In this document: positions 1 to 10,291 of the stretch, piece after piece
How positions within the stretch are numbered: the stretch's first letter is position 1
How the letters are laid out: each line of letters starts with the position of its first letter
Source: Cacajao melanocephalus
Lineage: Eukaryota > Chordata > Mammalia > Primates > Pitheciidae
DNA: 64,000 bases
Assembly (NCBI GenBank): GCA_963573385.1
Contig: CAUYLG010026686.1
Coordinates: 32,712-96,711, forward strand
Direction of reading: 5' to 3'
Position numbers and translations under genes: made by a program
The notes under the pieces: generated by a model
Databases searched by the model: none
What the model saw: only the letters and a program-made list of their open reading frames with translations
Told to the model about the DNA's origin: nothing

Positions 1-535
1 ATGGTGGTTTGCTGCACCTATCAACCCATCACCTAGATACTAAATCCCACATGCATTAGCTATTTATCCTGATGCTCTTCCTCCCCTCCCCACGTGACAG
101 GCACCAGTGTGTATTGTTCAGCCACTATGTGTCCATTCGTTCTCATTGTTCTGTTCCCACTTGTTAGAACATGCAGTGTTTGGTTTTCTGTCCCTGTGTT
201 AGTTTGCTGAGGATAATGACTTCCAGTTCCATCCATGTCCCTGCAAAGGACATGATCTCATTTCTTTTTATGGCTGCCTAGTATTCCATGGTATATATGT
301 ACCACATTTTCTTTATCCAGTCTATCATTGATGGGCATTTGGGTTGATTCCATGTCTTTTCTATTCAAATAGTGCTGCAATGAACATACACATGCAGGTA
401 TCTTTTTAATTGAATGATTTACATTCCTTTGTGTATATACCCAGTAATGGAATTGCTGGTTCAAATGGTATTTCTGACTCCAGGTTTTGAGAAGTTACCA
501 CACTATCTTCCACAATGGTTGAACAATTTTACATT
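1..535 (-). mobile_element. L1 3' region, left part (split by THE1)
   Basis: This is reverse-strand L1 sequence covering the end of ORF2 and the start of the 3' UTR. It shows the familiar antisense phrases: stretches matching the word order 'ctgcaaaggacatgatctcatt', 'tggctgcctagtattccatgg', 'tagtgctgcaatgaacata' and 'cccagtaatggaattgctgg'. The extreme 3' end and its A-tail lie to the left of the window. It belongs with the piece at 3057-3205, because the L1 text continues directly once the THE1 element and one copy of its target duplication are removed. It is a 5'-truncated, non-coding relic. The subfamily is probably L1PA/L1PB-like, but I cannot fix it by eye. Confidence 0.93.
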
Positions 536-540
536 CCCAC
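536..540. repeat. Left target-site duplication of THE1 (CCCAC)
   Basis: CCCAC sits directly before the TGATATG start of the 5' LTR. The same five bases recur at 3052-3056 directly after the TAATACA end of the 3' LTR. A 5-bp duplication is usual for MaLR integration. The flanking L1 text reads through correctly if one copy is removed. Confidence 0.92.
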
Positions 541-872
541 TGATATGATTTGGCTGTGTCCCCACCCAAATCTCATCTTGAATTGTAGCTCCCATTATAC
601 CCATGTGTTGTGGGAAAGACCCAGTGGGAGAATATTGAATCATAAGGGCAGTTTTCCCCATACTGTTTTCATGATAGTGAATAAGTCTCAGGAGATTTGA
701 TGGTTTTATAAATGGGAGTTCCCGTGTGTCACCATGTAAGATGTGCCTTTTGCCATCTGCCATGATTGTGGGGCCTCTGGCCATGTGGAACTATGAGTCC
801 AATAAACCTCTTTTTCCTTATAAATTATTAGCCAGTCTGTCTTTATCAGCAGTGTGAAAATGGACTAATATG
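541..872 (+). repeat. THE1 5' LTR
   Basis: It begins TGATATGATTTGGCTGTG and ends near the ACTAATA sequence that marks the LTR end. It contains the usual THE1 features in order: a gttttataaa promoter box, the CCATGATTGTG block and AATAAA at 801-806. It differs from the 3' LTR by many scattered substitutions and short indels, so the insertion is old. Confidence 0.92.
707..712 (+). promoter_or_regulatory. TATA box of THE1 5' LTR
   Basis: TATAAA lies at the position used as the core promoter in THE1/MST LTRs, about 90 bases before the AATAAA signal at 801-806. THE1 LTRs have been used as alternative promoters in human tissues. Whether this copy is active cannot be told from sequence. Confidence 0.5.
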
Positions 873-1134
873 GTAAATTGGTATCTGTAGTGTGGGGTGC
901 TGCCATAAAGAGACCTGAAAATGTGGGAGCAACTTTGGAACCGGGTCCAGCAGAGATTGGAAGAGTTTCAAGGGTTCTGAAGAAGACAGGAAGATTTGAG
1001 AAAGTTTGAAACTTCCCAGAGACTTCTTGAATGGCTTTGACCAAAATTCTAATAGTGATATGGACAATAAGTTCCAGGCTGAGGTGGTCTCAGTTGGAGA
1101 TGAGGAACTTTTTGGGAACTGGAGTAAATGTCAC

Positions 1135-1426
1135 TTTTTTATTTTTGAGATGGAGTCTCACTCTGTTGCTCAGGCTAGAGTGCAGTGGCATAATCTTGGC
1201 TCACTGCAACCTCTGCCTCCCAGGTTCAAGCAATTCTCCTGCCTCAGCCTCCTGAATAGCTGAGATTGCAGGTGTGCACCACCACACCAGGCTAATTTTT
1301 GTATTCTTAGTAGGGAAGAAGTTTCACCATGTTGGGTAGGCTGGTTTGAAACTCCTGACTTTAGGTGATAAGCCCTCCTCAGCCTCCTAAAATGCTGGAA
1401 TTACAGGTGTGAGCCATGGTGCCCAG
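1135..1426 (-). mobile_element. Alu inside THE1
   Basis: This is a full-length dimeric Alu on the reverse strand. On the + strand it runs from the T-run (the complement of the A-tail) through 'gagatggagtctcactctg', 'ctcactgcaacctctgcctccc' and 'ctaatttttgtattcttagtag' to 'ggaattacaggtgtgagccatgg'. Substitutions are moderate (for example agattgcagg for the usual gggattacagg), suggesting AluS or AluJ. Flanking aaatgtcac (left) and aaggtcatt (right) look like a decayed target duplication of THE1-int sequence. Confidence 0.95.
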
Positions 1427-2701
1427 ACAAGGTCATTCTTGCTATGCAAAGAAACTGGTGGCATTTTGCCCCTGCCCTAGAGTTCTGTGGAACTTTAAAC
1501 TTGAGAGAGATGTTTAGGGTATCCAGTAGAAGAAATTTCTAAGCAACAAAGCATTCAAAAAGAAGTAGATCAAAAAAATTTGAAAATTTTGCAGCCTGAC
1601 AATGCAATAGAAAAGAAAAACTCATTTTCTGTAGAGAAATTCCAGCCTGCTGCAGAAATCTGCGTAAGTAACCAGGAGCTGAACATCAAGACAATGGGGA
1701 AATTGTCTCCAGGGCATGTCAGAGACCTTTGCAGCAGCCCCTCCCATCACAGGTCCAGAGGTCTAGGAAGACAAAATGATTTGGTAGGTGAGGCTCAGGG
1801 CCTCCCTGCTGTGTGCAGCCTAGGGACTTGGTGCCCTGCATCCTAGCTGCTCCAGCTGTGGTTAAAAGGGGCCATGGTACAGGTTGGGCCATGGCTTCAG
1901 AGGATGCAAGTCCCAAGCCTTGGCAGCTTCCATGTGATTTTGAGCCTGTGGGTGTGCAGAAGTCCAGAAGTGAGGTTTGGGGACCTCAGTATGTATGGAA
2001 ATGCCTGGAAGTCCAGGCAGAAGTTTGCTGCAGGGGTGGGGCCTTCATGGGTTACCTCCGCTAAGGCAGTGAGGTGAAGAAATGGGGGGTTGGAACCCCC
2101 ACACAGTGTCACCACTGGGGCACTGCCAAGTGGAGCTGTGAGAAGAGGGCCACCATCCTCCAGCCCCCAGAATGGAATGGTAAATCCATGGATAGCTGTC
2201 TCTGTGTACCTAGAAAAGCTGCAGAAACTCAATGCCAGCTGGTGAAACCAGCCAGGAGGGGAGCTGTATCCTGCAAAGCCACAGGGGTGGAGCTGCCCAA
2301 GGCCATGGCAAATGGTAGATCCCCTCTTGCATCAGCAGGACCTGGATATGAGACATGAAGTCAAGGAGATCATTTTAGAGCTTTAAGGTTTGGCTGCCTC
2401 TCTGAATTTCGGACTTGCATGGGGTCTGTATCCCCTTTGTTTTGGCCAATTTCTCACATTTGGACTGAGTCTATTTACCCAATACATGTACCCCTGACTT
2501 TTTCTAAGAAGTAGTTTACTTGCTTTTGATTTTACATACAAGCTCATAGGTGGAAGGGACTTGCCTTGTCTCAGATAAGATTTTGGACTGTGGACTTTTG
2601 AGTTAATGCTGAAATGAGTTAAGACTTTAAAGGACTGTTGGGAAGGCATACCTGGTTTTAAAATGTGAGGACACAAGATTTGAGAGAGGCCAGGGAAAGA
2701 A

Positions 2702-3051
2702 TGACATTGTTTGGCTATGTTGCCGCCCAAATCTCATCTTGAATTGTGGCTTCCATAATTCCCACATGTCGTGGGAGGGACTCCAGTAGGAGATAATAGA
2801 ATCAAATGGTTTCCCCCATACTGTTTTCATGGTAGTGAGTAAGTCTCATGAAATCTGATGGTTTTATAAGTGGGAGTTCCCCTGTACAAGCCCTTTTGCC
2901 TGCTGCCATGTAAGACATGGCTTTCGCTTCCTGCCATGATTGTGAGGCCTCCCCAGCCACACGGAACTGTGAGTCCATTAAGCCTTTTTTTCTTTATAAA
3001 TTATCCAGTCTCGGGTATGTCTTTATCAACAGTGTAAAACAGACTAATACA
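2702..3051 (+). repeat. THE1 3' LTR
   Basis: It starts TGACATTGTTTGGCTATG, a mutated form of the usual TGATATGGTTTGGCTGTG, and ends GACTAATACA. The promoter box reads tataag, and the polyadenylation region reads cattaagcc where a working signal would be expected. Both differ from the 5' LTR, so this copy has lost its canonical signals. It is directly followed by CCCAC (3052-3056), the right target duplication. Confidence 0.93.
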
Positions 3052-3056
3052 CCCAC
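3052..3056. repeat. Right target-site duplication of THE1 (CCCAC)
   Basis: This is the second copy of the 5-bp duplication that also lies at 536-540. It is followed by caacagtgtgaaagc, the exact continuation of the interrupted L1. Confidence 0.92.
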
Positions 3057-3205
3057 CAACAGTGTGAAAGCATTCTTATTTCTCCATAGCCTTGGCAGCA
3101 TCTGTTGTTTCTTGATTTTTTCATAGAACCATTCTGATGGGTGTGAGATGTTGTCTCATATTAGTTTTGATTTACATTTCTCTAATAATCAATTATGTTG
3201 GCTCT
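3057..3205 (-). mobile_element. L1 3' region, right part
   Basis: This is the continuation of the reverse L1 begun at the left window edge. The words 'cagcatctgttgtttcttga' and 'gtgtgagatgttgtctcat' are antisense L1 ORF2. Homology fades near 3205, which is the 5' truncation point of this copy. Confidence 0.88.
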
Positions 3206-3444
3206 TGTTTTCTATAGAGGTCCACCATCTGATGGTAAAGATATTTTCTAGCAGTTAAGGTGTGTCTGTCATAAACTGGGCCCCCTAATATCTGATATAG
3301 TAAGATTTTCCTATAAAATGATTAGTGCAACTCTAGGGAAATATAAAAGAATGGACATGAATAAGCTAAAAGCAATCTTCTTGACTACTCAGAATCTTAG
3401 TGGCTTCAGCTTATAAATTTGTAAAGAATAATTAGAATAAGAAT

Positions 3445-3625
3445 TTTTGTTGAGCATTTTCTGAGCTCTGGGCACTATACAGGCATTTTTACATTTTACC
3501 CTCAAATTAAGAGGTAAAGTAATTATTTTTCTAACAAATGAAGGAAATGTGGCTTGGACAAGTAATTTATGTGTAAAATGGGTAAAGGTGGGATTTGATT
3601 TGGGGTCTGCTTAACTCCAAAGAAA
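3445..3625 (-). mobile_element. MIR SINE
   Basis: This is an ancient tRNA-derived SINE seen in reverse. The + strand reads in the order gttgagcattttctgagctc, ggcactatacaggc, then 'aatgaaggaaatgtggcttgg' and a diverged 'ggatttgatttggggtctgc'. These match the reversed MIR landmarks (tgccaggcac, gaggaaactgagg, ggattcgaaccca). Divergence is high, as expected for MIR. Confidence 0.75.
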
Positions 3626-3840
3626 AGATATTCTGATGAAGGGATGACTTCATTACATAAGCAGATGTTAAACAATTTTTACAGTATGGCTCAATCAACA
3701 GAAAATGGGTATGCATTAAAGAAAATTAGTACTTATTGGGCAAACTGCAAAAGCTTTTTGATTGCCACACTGCCTTAAAACAAAATGAAAAGTTTATTGA
3801 ATTAATCATGTTCTTTTAGTTTCTGTATTTCTGATGCTTT

Positions 3841-4345
3841 TGTATCAGGAGCCTTGCTGATCCTGGAGAGCTAGTCCCTCCCAGGCCTAGTCAATTTCTA
3901 GAGACAATAAATGACTCCCCCGTCACCTCCGCAGCCCACCAAAGTGTGCCTTTCATATGCAAACTAACAAATTCAGAGTCCATAGCCCCAATCACCTCTT
4001 CTACTGAACTCTTCCACTCTGGAACTCTATTCCTCTGCCCTAACCACGCCAGGGCCAGATACTTGACAATTAGGGACACCTCTATTAGACAAAGCCTGCT
4101 GAAATTATTCATCTAGCTAATACTTAGCTTGCTTTCCTTGCCTCCTTTAGCCCTTTCCAGAGAAAATGCAACAAAGGCTCTTGCTTGTGTTTTACCCTCC
4201 TTGCACCTCCTGACCCCTGAAGGATCCTGGTCCTTCTCCTGGTGGACCTGTATGATGTACCCCCTCCTCCTGCAAGCTGTGAGTAATAAACTATCTTTTC
4301 AATGGCAATCACCTCCCAATCTGTTGGTCTCGCTATACTTCAATA
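3841..4345 (+). mobile_element. Solo LTR, ERV1-like, family not assigned
   Basis: This block of about 500 bp is richer in C than its surroundings and ends with a typical LTR tail: tgcaagctgtgagtaataaa (AATAAA at 4285-4290) followed about 50 bases later by the end of similarity. The arrangement (pyrimidine-rich upstream part, 'accacgccagggccaga', 'ccttgcacctcctgacc', polyadenylation signal near the 3' end) is that of a gammaretrovirus-like (ERV1) LTR. I cannot name the family with confidence. No internal retroviral sequence lies next to it. It directly abuts a reverse L1 3' end. Confidence 0.6.
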
Positions 4346-4358
4346 ATAATAAAGTCTA

Positions 4359-5222
4359 TATTTTTTCCATTTTGAATGTTGGGGGTACATAATTGGTGTA
4401 TATATTTATGGGGTACCTAAAATATTTGAATACAGGCACACAATGCAAAAAATTACGTCTGGGTAAATGGAGTTTCCATCACCTCAGTTATTTACCTTTT
4501 CTTTGTGTTACAAACAACCCAATTATACTCCTTTAGTTATTTTAAAAAATACAATAAATTATTGTTGACTGTAGTCACCCTGTTGTGCTATCAAATACTA
4601 GATGTTATTCATTCCATCTAACTATATTTTTGTATCCATTAACCATCCCCTCTTTTCACCCCCCCGCCACTACCCTTTCTAGTCTCTGGTAACCATCCTT
4701 CTATTCTCTATCTCCCTTAGTTCAATTGCTTTAATTTTTAGCCCACACAAATAAGTGAAAACATGTGAAGTTTATCTTTCTGTGCTTGGTTTATTTCACT
4801 TAACATAACGATGCCCAGTTCCATCCATGTTGTTGCACATGACAGGATCTCATTCTTTTATTAGCTGAATAGTACTTCATTGTGTTTCTGTACCACATTT
4901 TATTTACTCCTTCATCGGTTGATGGATATTTAGGTGCTTTCAGCTTCTGGCTATTGTGAACAGATGCCGCCCATGGGAGTGCAGATATCTCTTTGATATA
5001 CTGATTTCCTTTCTTTGGGCTATATATTTAGTAGTAAGATTATTAGATCATATGGTAGGTCTATTTTTAGTTTTTGGAGAAACGTCCAAACTGTTTTCAA
5101 GAGTGGTTGTGTACTAATTTACATTCCCACCAATAGTGTACAAGTGTTCCCTTTCCACCATGTCTTTGTCAGCATTTGTTACTGTCTTTCTTTTGGATAA
5201 AGTCTTCTTAACTAGGGTGAAA
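4359..5222 (-). mobile_element. L1 3' end
   Basis: This is reverse L1 3' UTR and the end of ORF2. Landmarks in order are 'gggggtacataattggtgtatatatttatggggtac', 'ctgtagtcaccctgttgtgctatcaaatac', 'cccagttccatccatgttgttgc' (each described in part) and the end 'agcatttgttactgtctttcttttggataa'. The copy is truncated within ORF2 at about 5222. The 3' UTR type suggests an L1PB/L1MA-age element. Open frames here are reverse images of ORF2 and have no meaning. Confidence 0.9.
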
Positions 5223-6253
5223 AATCTACATTTTAAAACTTGTATCCTGTACATCTTAGGTATCATTGTCATCAGAAAGTTATCTTAACCTTCCTCATCC
5301 TATAAAATTGAAAAAAAATAGTGAACATTTGTTTTGAAACCATAAGATGATACAGATGGTCATCTTCTTGAAAGTATTAGAATAGAATAAACCCTACTTT
5401 AACAACAGGTAATGCAATAACAACTATTTTTAAAGAGATTTGCCTACATATGCAGGAAACATATATGGATGCTAGCTTTTATCTCCTTGGATATCATTAG
5501 GTTTAATACAATTGAATATTGTAAGAGAAAACAAAAGCACTCTAAAGGAACTAAACTTTTTGAGCATCTCAGCTTATTTATTTTATTCTTTTAGTTAATA
5601 ATATTTTATCATTTTATTTTCAATGTAAATTTAACCATGCAATATATAATATTGTACAAGGAGCAGAAACTAGCTTTCAAATGTATACAGAATATTTTTT
5701 TCATTTTTTTGAGAAATCATTGTTTAGGTGTTTTTAAATTACCACATATAAAATGTTTGCCTTCTTGGAAAACGTAATAAAAAACCCAAACCAACAATAT
5801 TCTCTATAAGGTGATATAAAATTTGTGTGTTTTATTTTGTACTGTTAAAATGTTTGAAGTTCTGATGCAGACAGAGTTTGAAGCATTTTATAATGCTAAT
5901 TCAATATCAATTTCAATTTGATGTGTAAATAGTAGTGCTGTAACCTGATTGTAATACACATTGATATGGTTATATTAATTTCCATTGATTCACAGAAGCT
6001 AACTAAAGTCCTCTAATTCCTGCTTTGATGTATTGCCTAAACTTTTTACAACTATCTTTTTAAGTTTTATAAGAAAATCATTCTGTAGGTCACTGGGACA
6101 AATTGAAATTGGTAGAAAATTAAACAGTATTTGAGGACATTCTACAAGTTTCATCAAAATGTTTGTACCAGTTAGAATTTATCAAGGGAATTAAAGGCTG
6201 AAGAATTGAAAGAGTAATATGGTAAAGCTATAGTTGGTTTCTAACTGACAACT
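5223..6253. other. Unassigned AT-rich sequence
   Basis: About 1 kb of AT-rich sequence in which I recognise no repeat family, RNA gene or coding region. Confidence 0.5.
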
Positions 6254-6282
6254 TTCTCTCTCTCTCTCTCTCTCTCTCTCTA
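6254..6282. repeat. (TC)n microsatellite
   Basis: This is a nearly pure TC dinucleotide run of about 28 bases ending in TAG. It doubles as a strong polypyrimidine tract in front of an AG dinucleotide (see the following exon-like stretch). Confidence 0.97.
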
Positions 6283-6283
6283 G

Positions 6284-6516
6284 ACATATTAGATTTGAGA
6301 ATCCAAAAAGCTCTGTTTAATGATCCTGTATTGGCTGACATCCAAAGAAAAATTGCTTCACTTCTAAATATCCATGACATAACTGTCTGTCTAATAGGAA
6401 GACCTGAAAAGTACCATTTGTTGTTGCATCCGGCAGGTCTGTGTTCTGTGCCTCCCAGACTGAAATTTGTAATTCATATTTCCTTTGGCTGGAACTTTGG
6501 AATGAATGCCCAAAAG
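6284..6516 (+). other. Exon-like open stretch, uncertain
   Basis: This stretch is bounded by a long polypyrimidine tract plus AG at 6282-6283 on the left and AAG/GTATAT at 6517 on the right, so it has the outline of an internal exon of 233 bases. One frame is open from before the AG to a stop at 6646-6648. It encodes an unremarkable mixed peptide with segments such as NDPVLADIQRKIASLL and FGWNFGMNAQK. I recognise no domain. The frame has no ATG near its start. The tract is just a microsatellite and the donor is weak, so chance is a fair explanation. Confidence 0.15.
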
Positions 6517-9500
6517 GTATATTACTCGTACAAGAGGTTCTTGCAAATAGGCCGTCGGTTCTCCTTTGAGCCTAACCTCTCTTTCTGTCTTGGGCCAGAC
6601 TGTTTGTTAGAGAGGACCCTGTCACTTGTCCTGGTAGTTAAAATGTAGAAACAATCTCTCCTTGGACTGATTCTTCCCATTTTGAAAAATTGCCACAGCA
6701 AATTCCCCAGCTTGCCAAGTTGGCAGATTCTAAGCCAAAAGCTGGAGCCCAGCCAGGCATCAATGGCGCATTCCAAACCTCTGAGTCAGCATCCAACTCC
6801 ATGCCATTCTCTGTCTTCTGTGCAGGAAAGCATCCCATGCCACAGAATTATTGTTAGCCAAATACTAAACTTGCTTTTCAAGCTAAACCAACTTTTATAT
6901 TGTGGTTTTGTAACCTAGAGTGGATAATATGAGAAATCTGCAAATTCTGAAAAGTTCTGATATTGGGGAATATTTCTTTTGAAATTTAGTAGATTGAGCC
7001 TCTCTCTTTTTCAGAAAGTGAGAGAGAAGTCTGAATAATTTTTTGGCTTGAGTTGTAAAACACAGGTCCTGACCCCTTGTCGTCATTAAAGATCCCATGG
7101 GCTCTTTTGAAAAGACTAAGGGGGATTAACCTTTCTGTTCTGGCTAAATTCCTAATTGGATAATTGCATTCTGCCTCCCTAAATTATCCCTGTAGCTCCA
7201 ATTGGATATGGAATTTTCACTTCCTGTCATAAAGGGTTGTAGGGTGTTACAACATTTCACCCCAGGGGTGATGCCAATTAAGTCGTTAGTGAGGTGAAAT
7301 CTGTATGTGGGTTGTCTTTCTTTTTGTAGCCCCCTACCCCACCTCCTTATTTGGAGTTTAAAATGTGTGGGAATCCTTCAATCACTGGTAATGAAAAGGG
7401 ATGTCATAAGTTAGTAACACTGCTTATTGTCGCATTACTTCTAAGAATATAACAAAGGCTATCAATAATTGATAAGCATTTGCAGAGAGCATTATCACTG
7501 GAAAGAGAACAAAAGCACTTTGCTTGAAACGCTGCTGTCCAACCCAGGACGATGATGATCTGAGGAAGGCAACGAAAAGTAATTTTTAAAGCATGTTCAC
7601 AGATTGTGTTTTTACTGGGGAAGTTGAGTGCAGCTCTGTGAGCTGGCTTATTTCAAAGCCTTTGTGGGTTGCCGGCTCAGTATTCATAGAAACACTTAGG
7701 CCCAGGGCCAGGGCCAAGGGGAGTCAATGTCTCTCCTGAATATGGATGCAGGCATTAACCGTGGGCAGATTACACATGCACTTGATTTGGAAAGTAAAGG
7801 TCACACATCAGTCTCTTCAGCTGTATTTATCCACATTGGAAATCATTGCTCACAGGATCACCTTTGAACCTAAAAAGGCAACAGCAGCAGCCTTATGTTT
7901 ACCCTCAGTTGAGGAAAAAGTTAATAACCAGCTTATTTGTGTTCTTAATTTTTTGAAAAATGTGTTTTGAGTCAGTCAAGAAATTGTTCTTGGACCAACT
8001 ATATTTGTTTACATTCTTTCTATAGGCTATTTCATCAATAGAAACTTTAATAACAATGTAATTATTTTTATAATTTTAAAACAAATATGGATTAATTCTG
8101 CAGAAACAGGAATGTAAAGATACTCATGTCAGCTGTGTAGTAATAGCCTCCATCCTCCTATGATCTAACCTAGCTACATTGCAGACCAAAGAAAATTTGG
8201 GATCCGGTCCATGAGAGCAGGAAACAAACGGGGTAAATAGAAATCCTACCATTAAACTGAAATAGACTGTGGAACAAACTTGGAATTGGCTGATATGATG
8301 AGAATAGAGAGTTCTCTCTGCATATTTTCTCACCTATATTACGAATCCATTCACATTTATTTTATGGAATCATAATAGAAATAAATAACCAATGGCAGTA
8401 AACAAAGAGTTGAAATAAGCCATCTCATTATTTGAAAAACACATTTCAGAAATGGTACTTCTGTATCATTACATCCACTTTGTTTCGCTTTCTTGGTATA
8501 AAATAAATAGAACAATTCACTCTTAAAATATTAAATAAAATTTGATTTGATTCCATTGGTGGCTACATTAATTACCATTTTACTCATTAAAACAATAGAT
8601 GCCTTCTGATATAAGCACCTTTAACACTCCCCTGTTCTTCTTAACATCTCTGTGTAACTTGATTTTCTCTCTCTTCTCTTTTCTTATCCCAGAGAGAAAT
8701 TTCTTCTGTAGAGGCCAAATCCATGTTACTGGCTGCTGCATGTCCGAGACTTGTCTAAGATGCTACAGAGGTAGCTACGGAAGCTGCAGTCCTGAAGACT
8801 CTGGATAATGTTTTCATATGTTCTTATCAGAGAAGACGTTTCCTGACCTCTATTCATACATATGATTTTTCCCACCAAATTTAGGACTTTGCGTTTTTGG
8901 CATTTTACAATTAATCATGCTGGATCTTTAAACAATTTTTTAAAAATCTGCCTCTCTACATAGTAGTTGGCCGTTTCTATCATTCCCAAACTTTATTAGA
9001 TAAGCATGCATTTTCATCTCTAGAGAAATCATTGATAAAACATATTCAGCAGCACAGAGTCAAGTAGTAAGGCCTCCTTCATTCCTAATTGAAACAGAAC
9101 TTTTATCTGTTTTGGTACAAGTATTTAATTAGTTATTAAAGTTATAAAACTACACTTGCCTGTAACCCAGATTTTGTCATTAGACCCTCCGGGATATAGT
9201 GCAAGATCATGTCTCATATCTAGCTGATATTTGGACAGTGTTCCTAAGAGTGTTCTCAAATTTATAAATTTAGGTGGCTGAGATTTATGGATGCAGTGAC
9301 AATCAGATCTGCTCATTCTGAGGCAAGCATTGGATTTTCTCATTCATCTCTGACCATTCAGCTAATGATTCCTTGCACCCAGAGTTTAGAGAAATCAGTT
9401 CAGGATCTTAGTCATTACCAGAGATCTATCTAATAAAGAGTAGATGGTATTCCCAGAAAGGAGAATTTCAAATTTACAGCAATTGTTTACTTCCCTGCTT

Positions 9501-9784
9501 TTCCAGCTTTAAGATAAGCACAATGTAGAAATTTTACTCACATTTTATGTATGCACTTATTCAGTAGGCATCTAGTTAAAGGGTACTAAAGGAAATGTTA
9601 AAAAATAAAAAAGTACATTCACAATAGTATTATTATTACAGAAGAGGAAATAACAAGACCCCTTTCTGGCTACGTTGGTTAGTTAATCATAATATCTATC
9701 CCTTAAGTCTTACTAATAATTTAACCTTCCTTTACCACGGAAAAATATTCTACTTTGATATCAAGAATAAATAGCATGGTTAAA
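6517..9784. other. Unassigned single-copy-like sequence
   Basis: I recognise no repeat family here. Two points stand out. At about 7100-7330 there are several AATTG/CAATT/TAATTG motifs around a 15-base inverted repeat (TCACCCC A GGGGTGA, 7257-7271), the kind of composition seen in old conserved regulatory DNA. At 8660-8692 a pyrimidine-rich run ends in CCCAG, followed by a 38-codon open frame to a stop at 8806-8808 that is rich in cysteine. Neither is sufficient to call a gene. Confidence 0.4.
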
Positions 9785-9829
9785 CACACACACACATACA
9801 CACACACACATACACGCACACACAGATAC
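9785..9829. repeat. Imperfect (CA)n microsatellite
   Basis: This is a run of CA dinucleotides interrupted by TA and GC steps. Confidence 0.95.
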
Positions 9830-10258
9830 ATAAATGAATTTCTATATTTACCAGTGATTAAGTAAGTTATGAATTAATTTTCTAAACAAAAAAGTTGCTT
9901 ATTTTTCTACTTCGTCATCATTATCTTTGAAAATAGGTACTGGAGAACAGTTTAAAGACAATAAAGAAAACAAAATGGAATTTACCATTTGCTTGCCATT
10001 CCACCCCTAATTGGTTGTGGTTTCAAGATTTGCTAATTAAAAAATGAGCTGGTAGAATTGACTGACAGGTATAGCTGTGAAAATACTTTGTCAACCACTA
10101 GGTAATGATCTGTTAGTCAGTAAAGCAGTTGTGTTAAGTACTAAGTGTTTAATCTTAAGTACTTCTTCCAAATTGCTCCCCTGAGTGTCCCAATTTACTG
10201 CTAGACCATTAAATTCCTTATGAATTGGTTCCAGTATCCAGTGTTGTATCTTTCCCTC

Positions 10259-10259
<1 letters not shown>

Positions 10260-10291
<32 letters not shown>
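10260..10291. repeat. (CA)n microsatellite
   Basis: This is a pure CA run of about 31 bases. It produces a meaningless valine/cysteine run in translation on the reverse strand. Confidence 0.97.

Larger units (their letters stand above)
541..3051 (+). mobile_element. Complete THE1-type MaLR retrotransposon
   Basis: This is a whole ERVL-MaLR element: 5' LTR (541-872), non-coding internal region (about 873-2701) and 3' LTR (2702-3051), flanked by CCCAC on both sides. The internal region follows THE1-int word for word in many places, from the start after the 5' LTR to the end just before the second LTR. It carries no retroviral gag, pol or env frame, as expected for this non-autonomous family. 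The open frames seen inside (up to about 115 codons) are incidental. It interrupts an older L1 and is interrupted by a reverse Alu at 1135-1426. Having both LTRs retained is less common than a solo LTR for this family. Confidence 0.94.

Noticed and set aside
873..2701. Several open frames in the THE1 internal region as retroviral proteins
   Set aside because: THE1 internal sequence is non-coding; the frames are short and do not resemble gag, pol or env.
3841..4345. Naming the ERV1-like LTR family
   Set aside because: Several families share the same tail layout; I could not distinguish them from memory, so I left it unnamed.
6295..6648. 117-codon frame as a protein-coding gene
   Set aside because: It starts at TTG, not ATG, and has no domain. 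It is kept only as an exon-like curiosity at low confidence.
9785..10291. Repeated CA blocks as a CRISPR-like or structured array
   Set aside because: They are plain dinucleotide microsatellites with no spacers.
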